Of a DNA stretch of 64,000 nt, positions 25,800 to 34,185 are shown one piece after another (position 1 is the stretch's first letter; every line of letters starts with the position of its first letter). The notes under the pieces were generated by a model. That model made no database searches. It saw nothing but the letters and a program-made list of their open reading frames with translations, and was not told where the DNA came from. A program made the translations under genes and the position numbers. This DNA comes from Liolophura sinensis (Eukaryota; Mollusca; Polyplacophora; Chitonida; Chitonidae), in assembly GCF_032854445.1 (NCBI RefSeq), contig NC_088296.1:19521485-19585484 (forward strand), in the 5' to 3' direction.

Positions 25800-26062
25800 T
25801 TGAGCGAAAATCTCATATAAGCGAACTTTGCCGTGACAGTATTACTGCTTGCCTTGTTAACACGGGCAAGCGGTTTGCTATAACCCTCCTTTCTCGCGAT
25901 CACTCAGACCGGGCGTGTAAGAATTACGACCAGGACTGGCAGGGGACGACAAGTGGAATTATAACCAAGTCTAGCGCCCGGGGCGTAATAATTACGCGCA
26001 TGTGTAGTGTACGGCGCGAGACATTAGCAACCACGCAAAGAATATACTCAACGGATTGAACT
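25800..26062. other. Copy-1-only segment
   Basis: Between ATAACACCGT and ACTATTATCGGAGTA, copy 1 has about 263 bp that copy 2 lacks (junction near 58870). I see no terminal repeats or clear target duplication. It may be an insertion here or a deletion in copy 2. It is GC-richer than its surroundings, with AGCGCCCGGGGCG near 25972. Confidence 0.7.
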
Positions 26063-26252
26063 ATTATCGGAGTAGACTACTCAACATCCATCCTTTAAAA
26101 TGGTAATACATTACCTCGATTTAAGGCAGCAGGAGAGATTGATGTGGACAGCATGGTGCGCAATGCTATATTACACTACAACTATACAGGACCGGTTCCG
26201 AGTGAATGACTTTTCCCCTAAGACACCTTGAATTCACAGCAAAACTAAACTA

Positions 26253-27339
26253 CCGGGCAAAAGAAACGTATAACTTTTAAATGCAGTTTTTGCTATGGAA
26301 AAATAAGTTGAATAAGTTTGAACGTTGTGCGTATACGTTTGCACATAAGCACCATGTGTACACGTCACTTTTTAACGAGATTCATTGAAATTGGTGTAAG
26401 ACATCATGAAAAGTCGGAAAAACAGAGTTTCGGGCCCTGTTGAAAATTCTCGATAATGACCGCCGTATAAATACCGATGTAGCGCATGGTAAGGGTGCCA
26501 TACCATAGAAAACATCTGAGAGATGCCGAGACTCACACAAGCAGAACGTGACAGAGCCACTGGTATGGCCGACATGGGGGCCAGCCAACACCACATTGGC
26601 AGAACATTCAATTGCAGCCAAGCCACCATTAGCAGACTGTTGGGTCGTTACCGCCTAACAGGCAGGACACAAGATCGTCCAAGGTCGAGCAGGCCAAGTG
26701 TTACAACGCCTGGCGAAGACCGGTACATTCGCACAATCCACCTGCGTAACCGGTTTGTGACGGCGACGTCAACGGCGGAAACGGCGGAAACGGCACTGGG
26801 ACACCCCATCAGCAGACGCACAGTCTTACGACGATTCCGCGTGAGTGGTATTAGAGCCTATCGCCCCTTCCGTGGAATGGCATTGACTCCTCTACACCGT
26901 CAAAACAGGCTGCATTGGGCAAGAGTTGTATGTCGATGGCAGCGACGAGACTGGGAAAGGGTGCTGTTCACTGATAAAAGCCGATATAACCTCTTCAGAA
27001 ATGATGGTCGAATTCGTGTGTATCGACGCAAGGGAGAGCTATTGGCACAAAACTGCATTCAGAATGTCCACCCTTTTGGTGCTGGTGGGGTGCTTGAACA
27101 TGATAGGACATTAAGTACATCTTTTTACACCCTTTACTTGCATTTGTGTAATTGTTCAGATTTACTCCATGCCTTCGTTACTCGGCCTGACAGCAAGTGT
27201 AATATCCATATGGCTTTGGATTTTTGAACAGAATTTGGAAAATGGTGTATTGCAATATAATGCTTATCATGTTGATACTGTCTGTCTTTCTTTCTCTTTC
27301 TTGTGGTGCTGAACAAGGTTATACGTTTCTTTTGCCCGG
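26253..27339 (+). mobile_element. Tc1/mariner-type DNA transposon, non-autonomous
   Basis: The element has perfect terminal inverted repeats of about 22 bp beginning CCGGGCAAAAGAAACGTA and ending in its complement. It is flanked by TA at 26251-26252 and 27340-27341, the target duplication of this superfamily. The matching position in copy 2 (near 59060) has no element, so it acts as an empty site. At 1087 bp with a shortened transposase it should be unable to move by itself. It inserted after the segmental duplication, or is absent from the other haplotype. Confidence 0.93.
26523..27227 (+). pseudogene. Tc1-like transposase, internally deleted
   Basis: The N-terminal ~110 residues look like the paired-type DNA-binding region of Tc1 transposases: a helix-turn-helix (GASQHHIGRTFNCSQATISR), a GRTQDRPRSSRPSVT linker, then ISRRTVLRRF. 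The catalytic domain begins normally with HRQNRLHWAR and WERVLFTDKSRYNLF, which holds the first catalytic Asp (usually DES, here DKS). After NVHPFGAGG the frame runs into unrelated sequence and stops at 234 residues, against about 340 in the family. The second and third catalytic acids are missing. It begins inside the element about 270 bp from the left terminal repeat. It is almost certainly inactive as a transposase. Confidence 0.88.
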
Positions 27340-27605
27340 TAATTTAGATAAAACTAGGCCGCGAATGACAGGTACATGTGTTTCCAAATACTACAAGGAA
27401 AAATATTTAACATAACTTTGTTCCTTTCAATCAAACCCATAAGAGTAACCAAAAATCAAAGATACATTTTTGAAAGTTTACTTTGAGAAGAGGAGTACAG
27501 TACAGAACCCATATGTTTTTCATGAAAGCAAACAATACAGATGTACGTACATGTATAAGATACAACAGGTAATCAGACAAACTAGTCTACATGCAGGAAC
27601 GTTAC

Positions 27606-27950
27606 CTATGTTAATACAAAACGTGTTATATTTTTTTAAAAGTTTAAATGAACAGCATATCTTTATGGAGTCGTTTCTCCATACACATGTGCGCTAAACT
27701 TATAGTTCACACGCTGAATGTAACAAATACATCCCCAAACACTTCGATATCGACTGCAAGTTGTGTAAAATCGAATCAGTTGAAGGTCGAACTGAGATCT
27801 ATAAATCAAATCATAGTTTGTGCATTGTTTCCAAAAATACAAGAAAATTTGTTTCCTGTCAACCTCATCAAAATTGCCGTGCAGTACATAAACTGAAATT
27901 TGCTGGAGATATTTATTAATAAGGTGTAGATTACATGTACTATAACAATT
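27606..27950. other. Copy-1-only segment, AT-rich
   Basis: Copy 2 goes straight from AAGAACGTTA to CTATATTCCCACAGC (near 59330). Copy 1 has about 344 bp more between the same flanks. Both junctions share a TTAC(C)TAT motif, which fits a deletion in copy 2 between short direct repeats. No gene is recognised in it. Confidence 0.65.
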
Positions 27951-28302
27951 ACTATATTCCCACAGCACTAGAGAAATTTGAGAACAAACCGTATCTCATT
28001 TTGACATATCTTTTTCTCATTTTGACAATAAAATTAATAATGAATATTTCAAGGTCGTGTGCTAAGTCATATTACAATAAAACCCTCCCACTATATTCAC
28101 AAAATATTACACATTTCAACATATCCCGTTATGTGCACAACTGCCGTCAGCTTCTAAATTTAGCTTGCCACTGTTTACATATGCTAAGTTCTGGGAGTGC
28201 TGTCTGCTTCTACCTTAGAATGTTTGATAATACGCTCGGTTCGGGGCCTGTTTGTTTACAAAAACTGTTGAGGAATTTTGTTATTCTAGACAATTCCACC
28301 AG

Positions 28303-28312
28303 TATATATAAG
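28303..28312 (+). promoter_or_regulatory. TATA box in LTR-like repeat
   Basis: TATATATAAG lies upstream of a short open frame and an AATAAA at 28782-28787. The copy-2 counterpart keeps TATATAAG at 59671-59678. The second member of the pair (33539-34185) has lost the segment holding it. Confidence 0.5.
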
Positions 28313-28358
28313 ACCTATGAAACCAGGTAAAAAGAGGAGAAACGAGAATAATTGAGTT

Positions 28359-28670
28359 TTGGATGCTTTCGCTATGTATTACTTTAATAGGCCTTTTGTG
28401 CTGAATTTTGGTGTCTTTATAGCCTCTGGCTTTGTTATATCATATCTCCACCGAGCACTTGTTCAGTCTGAACTTGTATATTTAATTTGTGCTCTTGTGT
28501 ACACAGTGCTTATTAGTACACGGACCCTGTCTGTGGAATTTTGTGTATATTTCTTCATACACTCAGTTATACTGTGGATTTTCCCTCTTACTTTTGCATT
28601 TATGCCTGTATGGTTTTCCGCATTGTGGAATATATGCGTCCGTTTGGACTTGACACCGTTGTACATGTAA
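28359..28670 (+). other. Short hydrophobic open frame inside LTR-like repeat
   Basis: A frame of 103 codons starts TTGGATGCTTTC and encodes largely hydrophobic sequence (VYTVLISTRTLSVEFCVYF, HSVILWIFPLTFAF). It lies between the TATA box and the AATAAA. Related but differently broken frames occur in the other members (33863, 59799). No family is recognised, and it may be non-coding. Confidence 0.25.
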
Positions 28671-28949
28671 GTACATTAGTATTTGTATAGATACTGCTAT
28701 CCTTTCTTGTTAAACTTAAGTACTTTAGTATTTGTATCGGTCTTGTTATCTGTTCTTGTTAAACCTGATAAATTGTTGTAAAATAAAATCTGCTGGTTTT
28801 GGTTATTTTTTTGTTCGGCCAAACTGTCGTGTATTTCGAAGAAGCCATCTCTTTATAATACAGACAGTTCGGGTGGTAACAATCCTTCGAATTCTTCGAT
28901 TCATGCAGGCCATGCCTATGTCACGTCAATGAAATGCGCCGAGCTAATG

Positions 28950-29095
28950 TCTTATTCCCGTAAGATGAAACAGATTTATCAACAGGTACAATCTTCAACG
29001 TCTTTGGTCTGGCCCGACCCAATGTTTGATCCCGGTGTCTCACGACCAAGGCAGGCGCTGTAATCCGCAGGCCATTGAAGCGGCTAAAATGAGAA
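28950..29095 (-). repeat. tRNA-derived SINE
   Basis: On the minus strand: CTTCAATGGCCTGCGGATTA, then GAGACACCGGGATCAAACAT (B-box-like) and GGGTCGGGCCAGACC, then AGACGTTGAAGATTGTACC. It resembles the element at 23715-23875. Its duplicate in copy 2 is at about 60325-60450. Confidence 0.65.
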
Positions 29096-30049
29096 CTGTG
29101 ACTCCAGCTAAACTGAATCATTATCGTGATCTGACTATGTAAACTCCAGCAGTAAAAGGACAGTGAACAGTTGTGGTGTCATGTCCGGTGTCTTAGCCAT
29201 GACAAGTCAGTGAGGCGGCAGTCTGCCATCATTCAGACAGTTAGAACTGGCCATAGCCGTCTTCACAATGAAATGCCAGAGACCTATCAGTAATTCCTCA
29301 CGGTGATTTGTCATTGTGACGTGTCACTGTGACCCATGAGTAATATGTTATTGTCAGACTTTAATTTGCCAGCTGTTTTGCTTTAGGGCCATCATTATGA
29401 AACAGCTTTAGCAAATGAGAGAGAGAGTGACAAGGCTGGCATACCTGTGGATAATTACCTTGTGGGAACTCTCATCAGAGTGCGACAGAGCAGCTAATGG
29501 AGTCAAACTAGGCAGGCGCACATTACCAGATGTACCCTGTGGATCTTTGGCCATACCACACAAGATGCGTGGAAGATTGTTCTATCACGGTAGGCTAAAC
29601 TACACTACTGTGATAAAAAAAATAAAGATAAGAACAGGTCAACCCAATCAACCTATGACTCAGGATCCTGTGTTTGTGGAACCTGTGTTTGTGTTTTAGT
29701 TTACACGTCGAAACAGACATGTGCATACGAGTCGTTAACCAGTACTGACATTCCCGGTCAACAATATCAAGGCCATATCCAAAACGTCGTCAAAAATCAC
29801 AAGCCAGTCCCTAGCCTTGGGTGAAGCCGAAAAGGACACATTTAGGAAGGAGAGCGCCAAAGATTCTGGACTCTGTTCAAATTTACTTACGAGATAATTA
29901 TACTCATTTTAAGACTGAGGAATCTTAGTGTGAAGGCGTTTGATGGAATGGCCTTGAAAGACGAGTTTTTGCAGTAATAACTTGAGCCGTTGATTGAAAT
30001 CGTCACATAAAACACATTATCATAACAAGTGCTACCAGGCGGGATATGT

Positions 30050-30092
30050 AACCCCCCCCCCCCCCCCCAACACACACACACACTCCCACCCC
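30050..30092. repeat. Poly-C and CA microsatellite
   Basis: An uninterrupted run of 19 Cs is followed by (CA)n and short C runs just before a hairpin. Copy 2 has a shorter, interrupted C run at 61289-61305. Confidence 0.9.
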
Positions 30093-30127
30093 AGTAGTTA
30101 ATGTGCTTAGCCTGCACATTAACTACT
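30093..30127. repeat. Perfect 14-bp inverted repeat (hairpin)
   Basis: AGTAGTTAATGTGC and its exact complement are separated by the 7-base loop TTAGCCT. The right arm is also the start of the first unit of the 48-bp minisatellite. The same perfect hairpin is kept in copy 2 at 61314-61348. Confidence 0.9.
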
Positions 30128-30261
30128 GTAAGATCAGTTGGACCAGTTCCCAACTTAGCCTGCATAATTACTGTTCTGAGTTCATTTGGCCATGTTCCAA
30201 ATTTAGCTTGCACATTAACTGCTTTGAGAGATCAGTTACGCACGTTCCTAGCTTAGCCTGC
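30114..30261. repeat. 48-bp minisatellite, left part (copy 1)
   Basis: About three units of a 48-bp repeat with GATCAGTTGG, GTTCCCAACTTAGCCTGCAC and ATTAACTGCTTTGA. The array is interrupted by the insertion at 30262 and resumes at 31277. In copy 2 it is continuous. Confidence 0.88.
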
Positions 30262-31272
30262 TGTTACGGTATTGAAAGCAGCAAGAGAAAACAGACTCAG
30301 TGACTCAATATTTCAATGTAAACAATGCTTTATATATAAAATGAGACGTACAGTTTAACAGACAGTTCAACAACAACAACATAAAAAAACATACACATCA
30401 GTATTACCGGTCTTTAAAAGTTTCCAGTTCACCTTTGCATCCCAAGGAATGTATTCCAGGAAATCCAACGTAAAGACCATGGGATAAACACACAGTTCAC
30501 ACAAGTCACAAATTGTCCCAGTCAGGTACTTCGCTAGGTTAGCGAACACGAACTCAGTACACAGGTTACACAGAACTGGAACAGTCAAGCCTTTGAATGA
30601 CGTCACACCCGCAGAGCACAACACAGGGTAAACACAGACATGGAGGTATAATCCACTTTTAGAACAGTCAGCTCCCTTAGAAACTCACAAACGAGCCGTT
30701 CAGAGACGTAGAGTAATGTCACCTTGTGGCAGAACGAACGTCCTTTGCAAAACTGAAAACTTCAGTTTAGAGTCCTTGACGACCTTGTCGGTCAGGTGAG
30801 GTCAGCGTGTTAAACAAATTACACAGTCCACACTGTATAATCATAATAAAGATCCGAACACCAATAAACGTGACTTCCGCAGAAATTCACATAAACCAGA
30901 CATCAGTACTACTGTGGTACACAAACGGTGCCGGCATAAAAAACTGTCCTCCCAAATGAAACTGGCATCACCAGCTCATATAAACATAATGGACTCTATA
31001 GGAGAGCGTCGCACACTCTCCTGGCTCCCAGTGGATGCAGCAAAAATACCTCCACTCTGCACAGAAAACACGGCTTATATACGGTCCAGGTGGATTCAAC
31101 TATTCTTAGACACAGAATTAACAGCCAATGAACAGCCAGTTAAATAAACAGAGCATTGAACAAGGTGCTTTCGGCCAGGTCCGCGTTGTACATATATAAC
31201 AGGGCCTGTTATGCTTTCACAAAGGTCCGCAGACTAACAGTACATGAAGACGTTAAATACTCATACATAACA
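30262..31272. mobile_element. Solo-LTR-like insertion in copy 1
   Basis: This 1011-bp insertion begins TGTTACGGTATTG and ends CATACATAACA. It is flanked by CTGC on both sides (30258-30261 and 31273-31276). Copy 2 has a single uninterrupted GCCTGCACAATC at the same place, a clean empty site. TG...CA ends and a 4-bp target duplication fit a solo LTR of a Gypsy-like retrotransposon. TATA-like motifs occur on both strands (TTTATATATAAAA near 30330 on plus; TATATAAG at 31074-31081 on minus), so orientation is unresolved. No coding region of a retroelement is present. Confidence 0.75.
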
Positions 31273-31276
31273 CTGC

Positions 31277-31530
31277 ACAATCACCGCTCTAAGATCGGTT
31301 GGTCATCTTCCCAGTTTAGCCTCCACATTAGCCACTCTTAGATCGGCTGGCCATGTTGTCAGTTTGGCATTCAGTTTAACACTTCTTAAATCGGTTGGCC
31401 ATGTTCCCAGCCAAGCCAGCACATTCACTTAGATCGGCTGTCAATGTTTCCAGCTTAGCTTCCACATTTACCGCTTTTAGATCAGTTGGCCATGTTCTCA
31501 GCTTAGCCTGCACACTTACGACCCTGAACC
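31277..31530. repeat. 48-bp minisatellite, right part (copy 1)
   Basis: About five more units continue the array after the insertion, with GATCGGCTGGCCATG and GTTTCCAGCTTAGCTTCCAC. One unit near 31420 is shortened relative to copy 2. Confidence 0.88.
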
Positions 31531-32309
31531 GTTATATTTGTTGAACTGGAACTGGATCCTACTGTATGCACTGTCCTTAAAGTGCCAAAGCTGTGTGCCA
31601 CAAGGTTTCCCGTGGTCTGCACGATCCATGCTGCCTCATTATACGGAAATAATAGAAACCTAACTTCGCAATTAACACAAATGTAATCGTCGCATCCTCT
31701 CGGACAGCAAAAGAGCTTTGCAAATCACAGGACTCCGTTACTATGATGAACTCGGCTGCTCTTCCCAAGATGATTATCATCCTCTTCGTGTTACAATAGC
31801 TGACTATCGTTCCTTTCTGTTCTTTATTAATACACAAGTGATAATTAGGGCTATCATACGATTTTAATATCCGTTTAGACTGTGTAAATCTCATAGGTTT
31901 CAATCCAATCAATTTCCAAGACATCTTCAGTTTAGTCGATACAAATTGAAATGTTATTATTATGCCTCCAACAGCCCACTTTTACGCCTTCAAAAACTGT
32001 AACCCTTTAATTTTTACACAATACAAAAACTTTGAAATAGCTCTAATTCTACTGGCATATAAATGCATTTATGACTAATAGTGGAGCTATAGATTGCAAA
32101 AATGAATCATTATGTTTGGTTCAGGAATTACAAGAATTTAAATGTTGACTGTCGAAAATGCCAACCGTCGGACCTCTCGGTAAACCATTGTAACGGTTTT
32201 TTTACACCGAAGAGATTTGTTTATTAATTTTTTTTTTCAGAAATGTTTAACGCTGTACTTGAGCAGTTCTCACTTATGCGATTGCGATCATTTTTATGCG
32301 TGGAGAAGC
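31531..32309. other. Non-coding stretch between two minisatellites (copy 1)
   Basis: This segment is collinear with 61690-62470 in copy 2. I see no gene, splice-bordered exon or known repeat in it. The frame on the minus strand at 31577-31924 is broken in copy 2. Confidence 0.6.
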
Positions 32310-33370
32310 CTGGTAAACCTATTGTCACTCAAGTTTAAGGCACATCGGGCGCAGGGGAAAACGGAGCGGCCGGGAAGAACCTATTCCCACTAAAGTCCTA
32401 GGTACAGCGCGCTCGGAGGAAACCAAAGCTGCCGGAGAAAGCCTATCATCAATAAAACAACACGCACAGCGAGCGCGGGGGAAACCGGAGCGTCCGGGAC
32501 AAAGCTATTGTCAATACAGTCCCACGCACAGTGAGCGCGGGAAAAACCGGAATGGCCGGGGCAATTTGTCACTACAGTCCCAGGCACAGTGAGTGTAGAG
32601 GAAACCGGAGCGGCTGGGGCAAACCTATTGTCACTAAAGTCCTATGCACAGCGAGCGCGGAAGAAACCGGAGCGGCGGAATAAACCTATTGTCATTAAAA
32701 TAACACGCACATCGAGTGCAGAGAAAACCGGAGCGGCCGGGACAAACCCAATGTCAATACACTAACATGGATATCGAGCGAGGAGGAAACCGGAGCGGCC
32801 GGGACAAACATATTGTCAAAAAAAAAAAAAAACAAGCACAGCAATCGCCGGGGAAACCAGAGTGGCCGGCCAGGGCAAACCTATTGTCACTACAGTCCCA
32901 CGCACAAAGAGCGCGGAGAAAACCGGAACGGCCGGGGCAAACCCATTGGCACCAAAGTCCCATGATCAGCGGACGCAGAGGAAGCCGTCTAAGTATTATT
33001 ACTGCAGTCCCAGGCACCGTGAGTGTGGAAGAAACCGGAACTGCGGGATAAACCTATTGTCATTAAAATAACACGCACATCGAGTGCAAAGGAAACCGGA
33101 GCGGCGGGGACAAACCCAATGTCAATACAATAACACGGACATCGGCCGGGACAAACCTGTTGTCACCAAAATTCCCATGCTCAGAGATCACGGAGAAAAC
33201 CGGAGCGGCCGAAGCAAGATTATTGTCACTAAAAAAACGCGCACAGCGAGCGCGGGAGAAACCGGATCGACCAGGGCAAACCTATTGTCACTAAAGTCCC
33301 ATGCTCAGCGACCGCGGAGGAAACGGGCTCAGCCGGGGTAAGCCTATTGTCACTACGCACAGCGAGTGAG
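32310..33370. repeat. ~62-bp GC-rich minisatellite (copy 1)
   Basis: Roughly 16-18 units contain AAACCGGAGCGGCCGGGGCA, then AACCTATTGTCACTAAAGTC and CCATGCACAGCGAGCGCGG. An A-run of about 15 interrupts one unit near 32818. It is far richer in G+C and CpG than the rest of the window. Copy 2 has a somewhat longer array at 62478-63612. Confidence 0.93.
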
Positions 33371-33538
33371 TAGAACATACAACTTCTCTGTCCAAGAATG
33401 GGGTTGAACCCGTGTATCTCGTGTATTGAATTGATTCAAAGTAATTTGCAAAGAAGCGAAAAGTTGCTGTAGCGTTTCAACTCCAGACTTTGCTGTTGTG
33501 CAGTTAACAGCTGTTGTGACGGACTAACATGTCGATGG

Positions 33539-34185
33539 TGTTATATGCAGAACTGCCGTCAGCTTCCAAATTTAGCTTGCCACTGTTTACATATGCTGAG
33601 TTCAGGGCTTGCTGTCTGCATCTGCCTTAGAATGTTCCAGAATACTCTCAGTTCGGGGCCTGTTTGTTTACAACAAGTGTTCAAGAATTTTCTTATGAGG
33701 AGAAGGGAGAATTATTGAGAGTTTTGGATGCTTTCGCTGTGTATTACTTTAGTAGGCCCTTTTGTGCTGAATTTCGGTGTCTTTATAGCCTCTGGCTTTG
33801 TTATATCATATCTCCAACGTGGACTTGTTTAGTCTGAACTTGTATATTTAATTTGTGCTCTTGTGTACACAGTGCTTATTAGTGCACTGAATTTTGTGGA
33901 ATTGTGTGTATATTTCGTCATACACTCAATTATACTGTGGATTTTCCCCATATTGCCTCTGTGCATTTGTGCCTGTGTAGTTTTCAGCATTTTGGAATAT
34001 ATGTGTCCGTTTGGGCTTGACACCGTTGTACATGTAAGTACTTTAGAATTGGTACAAGTCTTGTTAAACCTAATAAATTGTTGTAAAATAAAATCTGCTG
34101 GTTTTGGTTACTTTTTGTACGGCTAAACTGTCGTGTATTTCGAACAAGCCATCTCTTTATAATACAGACAGTTTGAGTCGTAACA
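33539..34185 (+). repeat. LTR-like terminal repeat, 3' member of copy 1
   Basis: It matches 28127-28881 from TGTTATATGCAGAACTGCCG to GAGTCGTAACA. It lacks about 50 bp around the TATA box and the internal near-duplicate after the short frame. Flanks differ from those of the 5' member, so no target duplication is visible. Confidence 0.55.

Larger units (their letters stand above)
28127..28881 (+). repeat. LTR-like terminal repeat, 5' member of copy 1
   Basis: This ~755-bp repeat starts (C/T)GTTATGTGCACAACTG and ends GGTGGTAACA, so a TGTTA...TAACA terminus is kept in most members. It recurs at 33539-34185, 59502-60242 and 63782 onward. It contains a TATA box and, about 470 bp further on, an AATAAA, in the order expected of U3-R-U5. 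I found no primer-binding site, polypurine tract or matching target duplication, so LTR is a structural reading, not proven. Confidence 0.55.
21869..33758 (+). repeat. Segmental duplication, copy 1
   Basis: This stretch is collinear with about 54995-64000, with roughly 3% base differences in the last-exon region I compared. It is longer because it alone carries five stretches: about 25800-26062, the Tc1/mariner element (26253-27339), about 27606-27950, about 29652-29765, and the solo-LTR-like insertion (30262-31272). Together these explain the length difference. Its left edge is the assembly gap. Both copies lie in the same gap-free contig. Confidence 0.93.

Noticed and set aside
26372-26629. 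Minus-strand frames within the Tc1/mariner element
   Set aside because: They are antisense to the recognisable transposase.
26523-27227. A domesticated transposase gene
   Set aside because: It still lies between intact terminal repeats in a young insertion and ends in unrelated sequence, so a decayed or deleted element is simpler.
32716-33341. Basic, Arg/Pro-rich proteins encoded in the 62-bp minisatellite
   Set aside because: The period is not a multiple of three, and frames shift from unit to unit and between copies.
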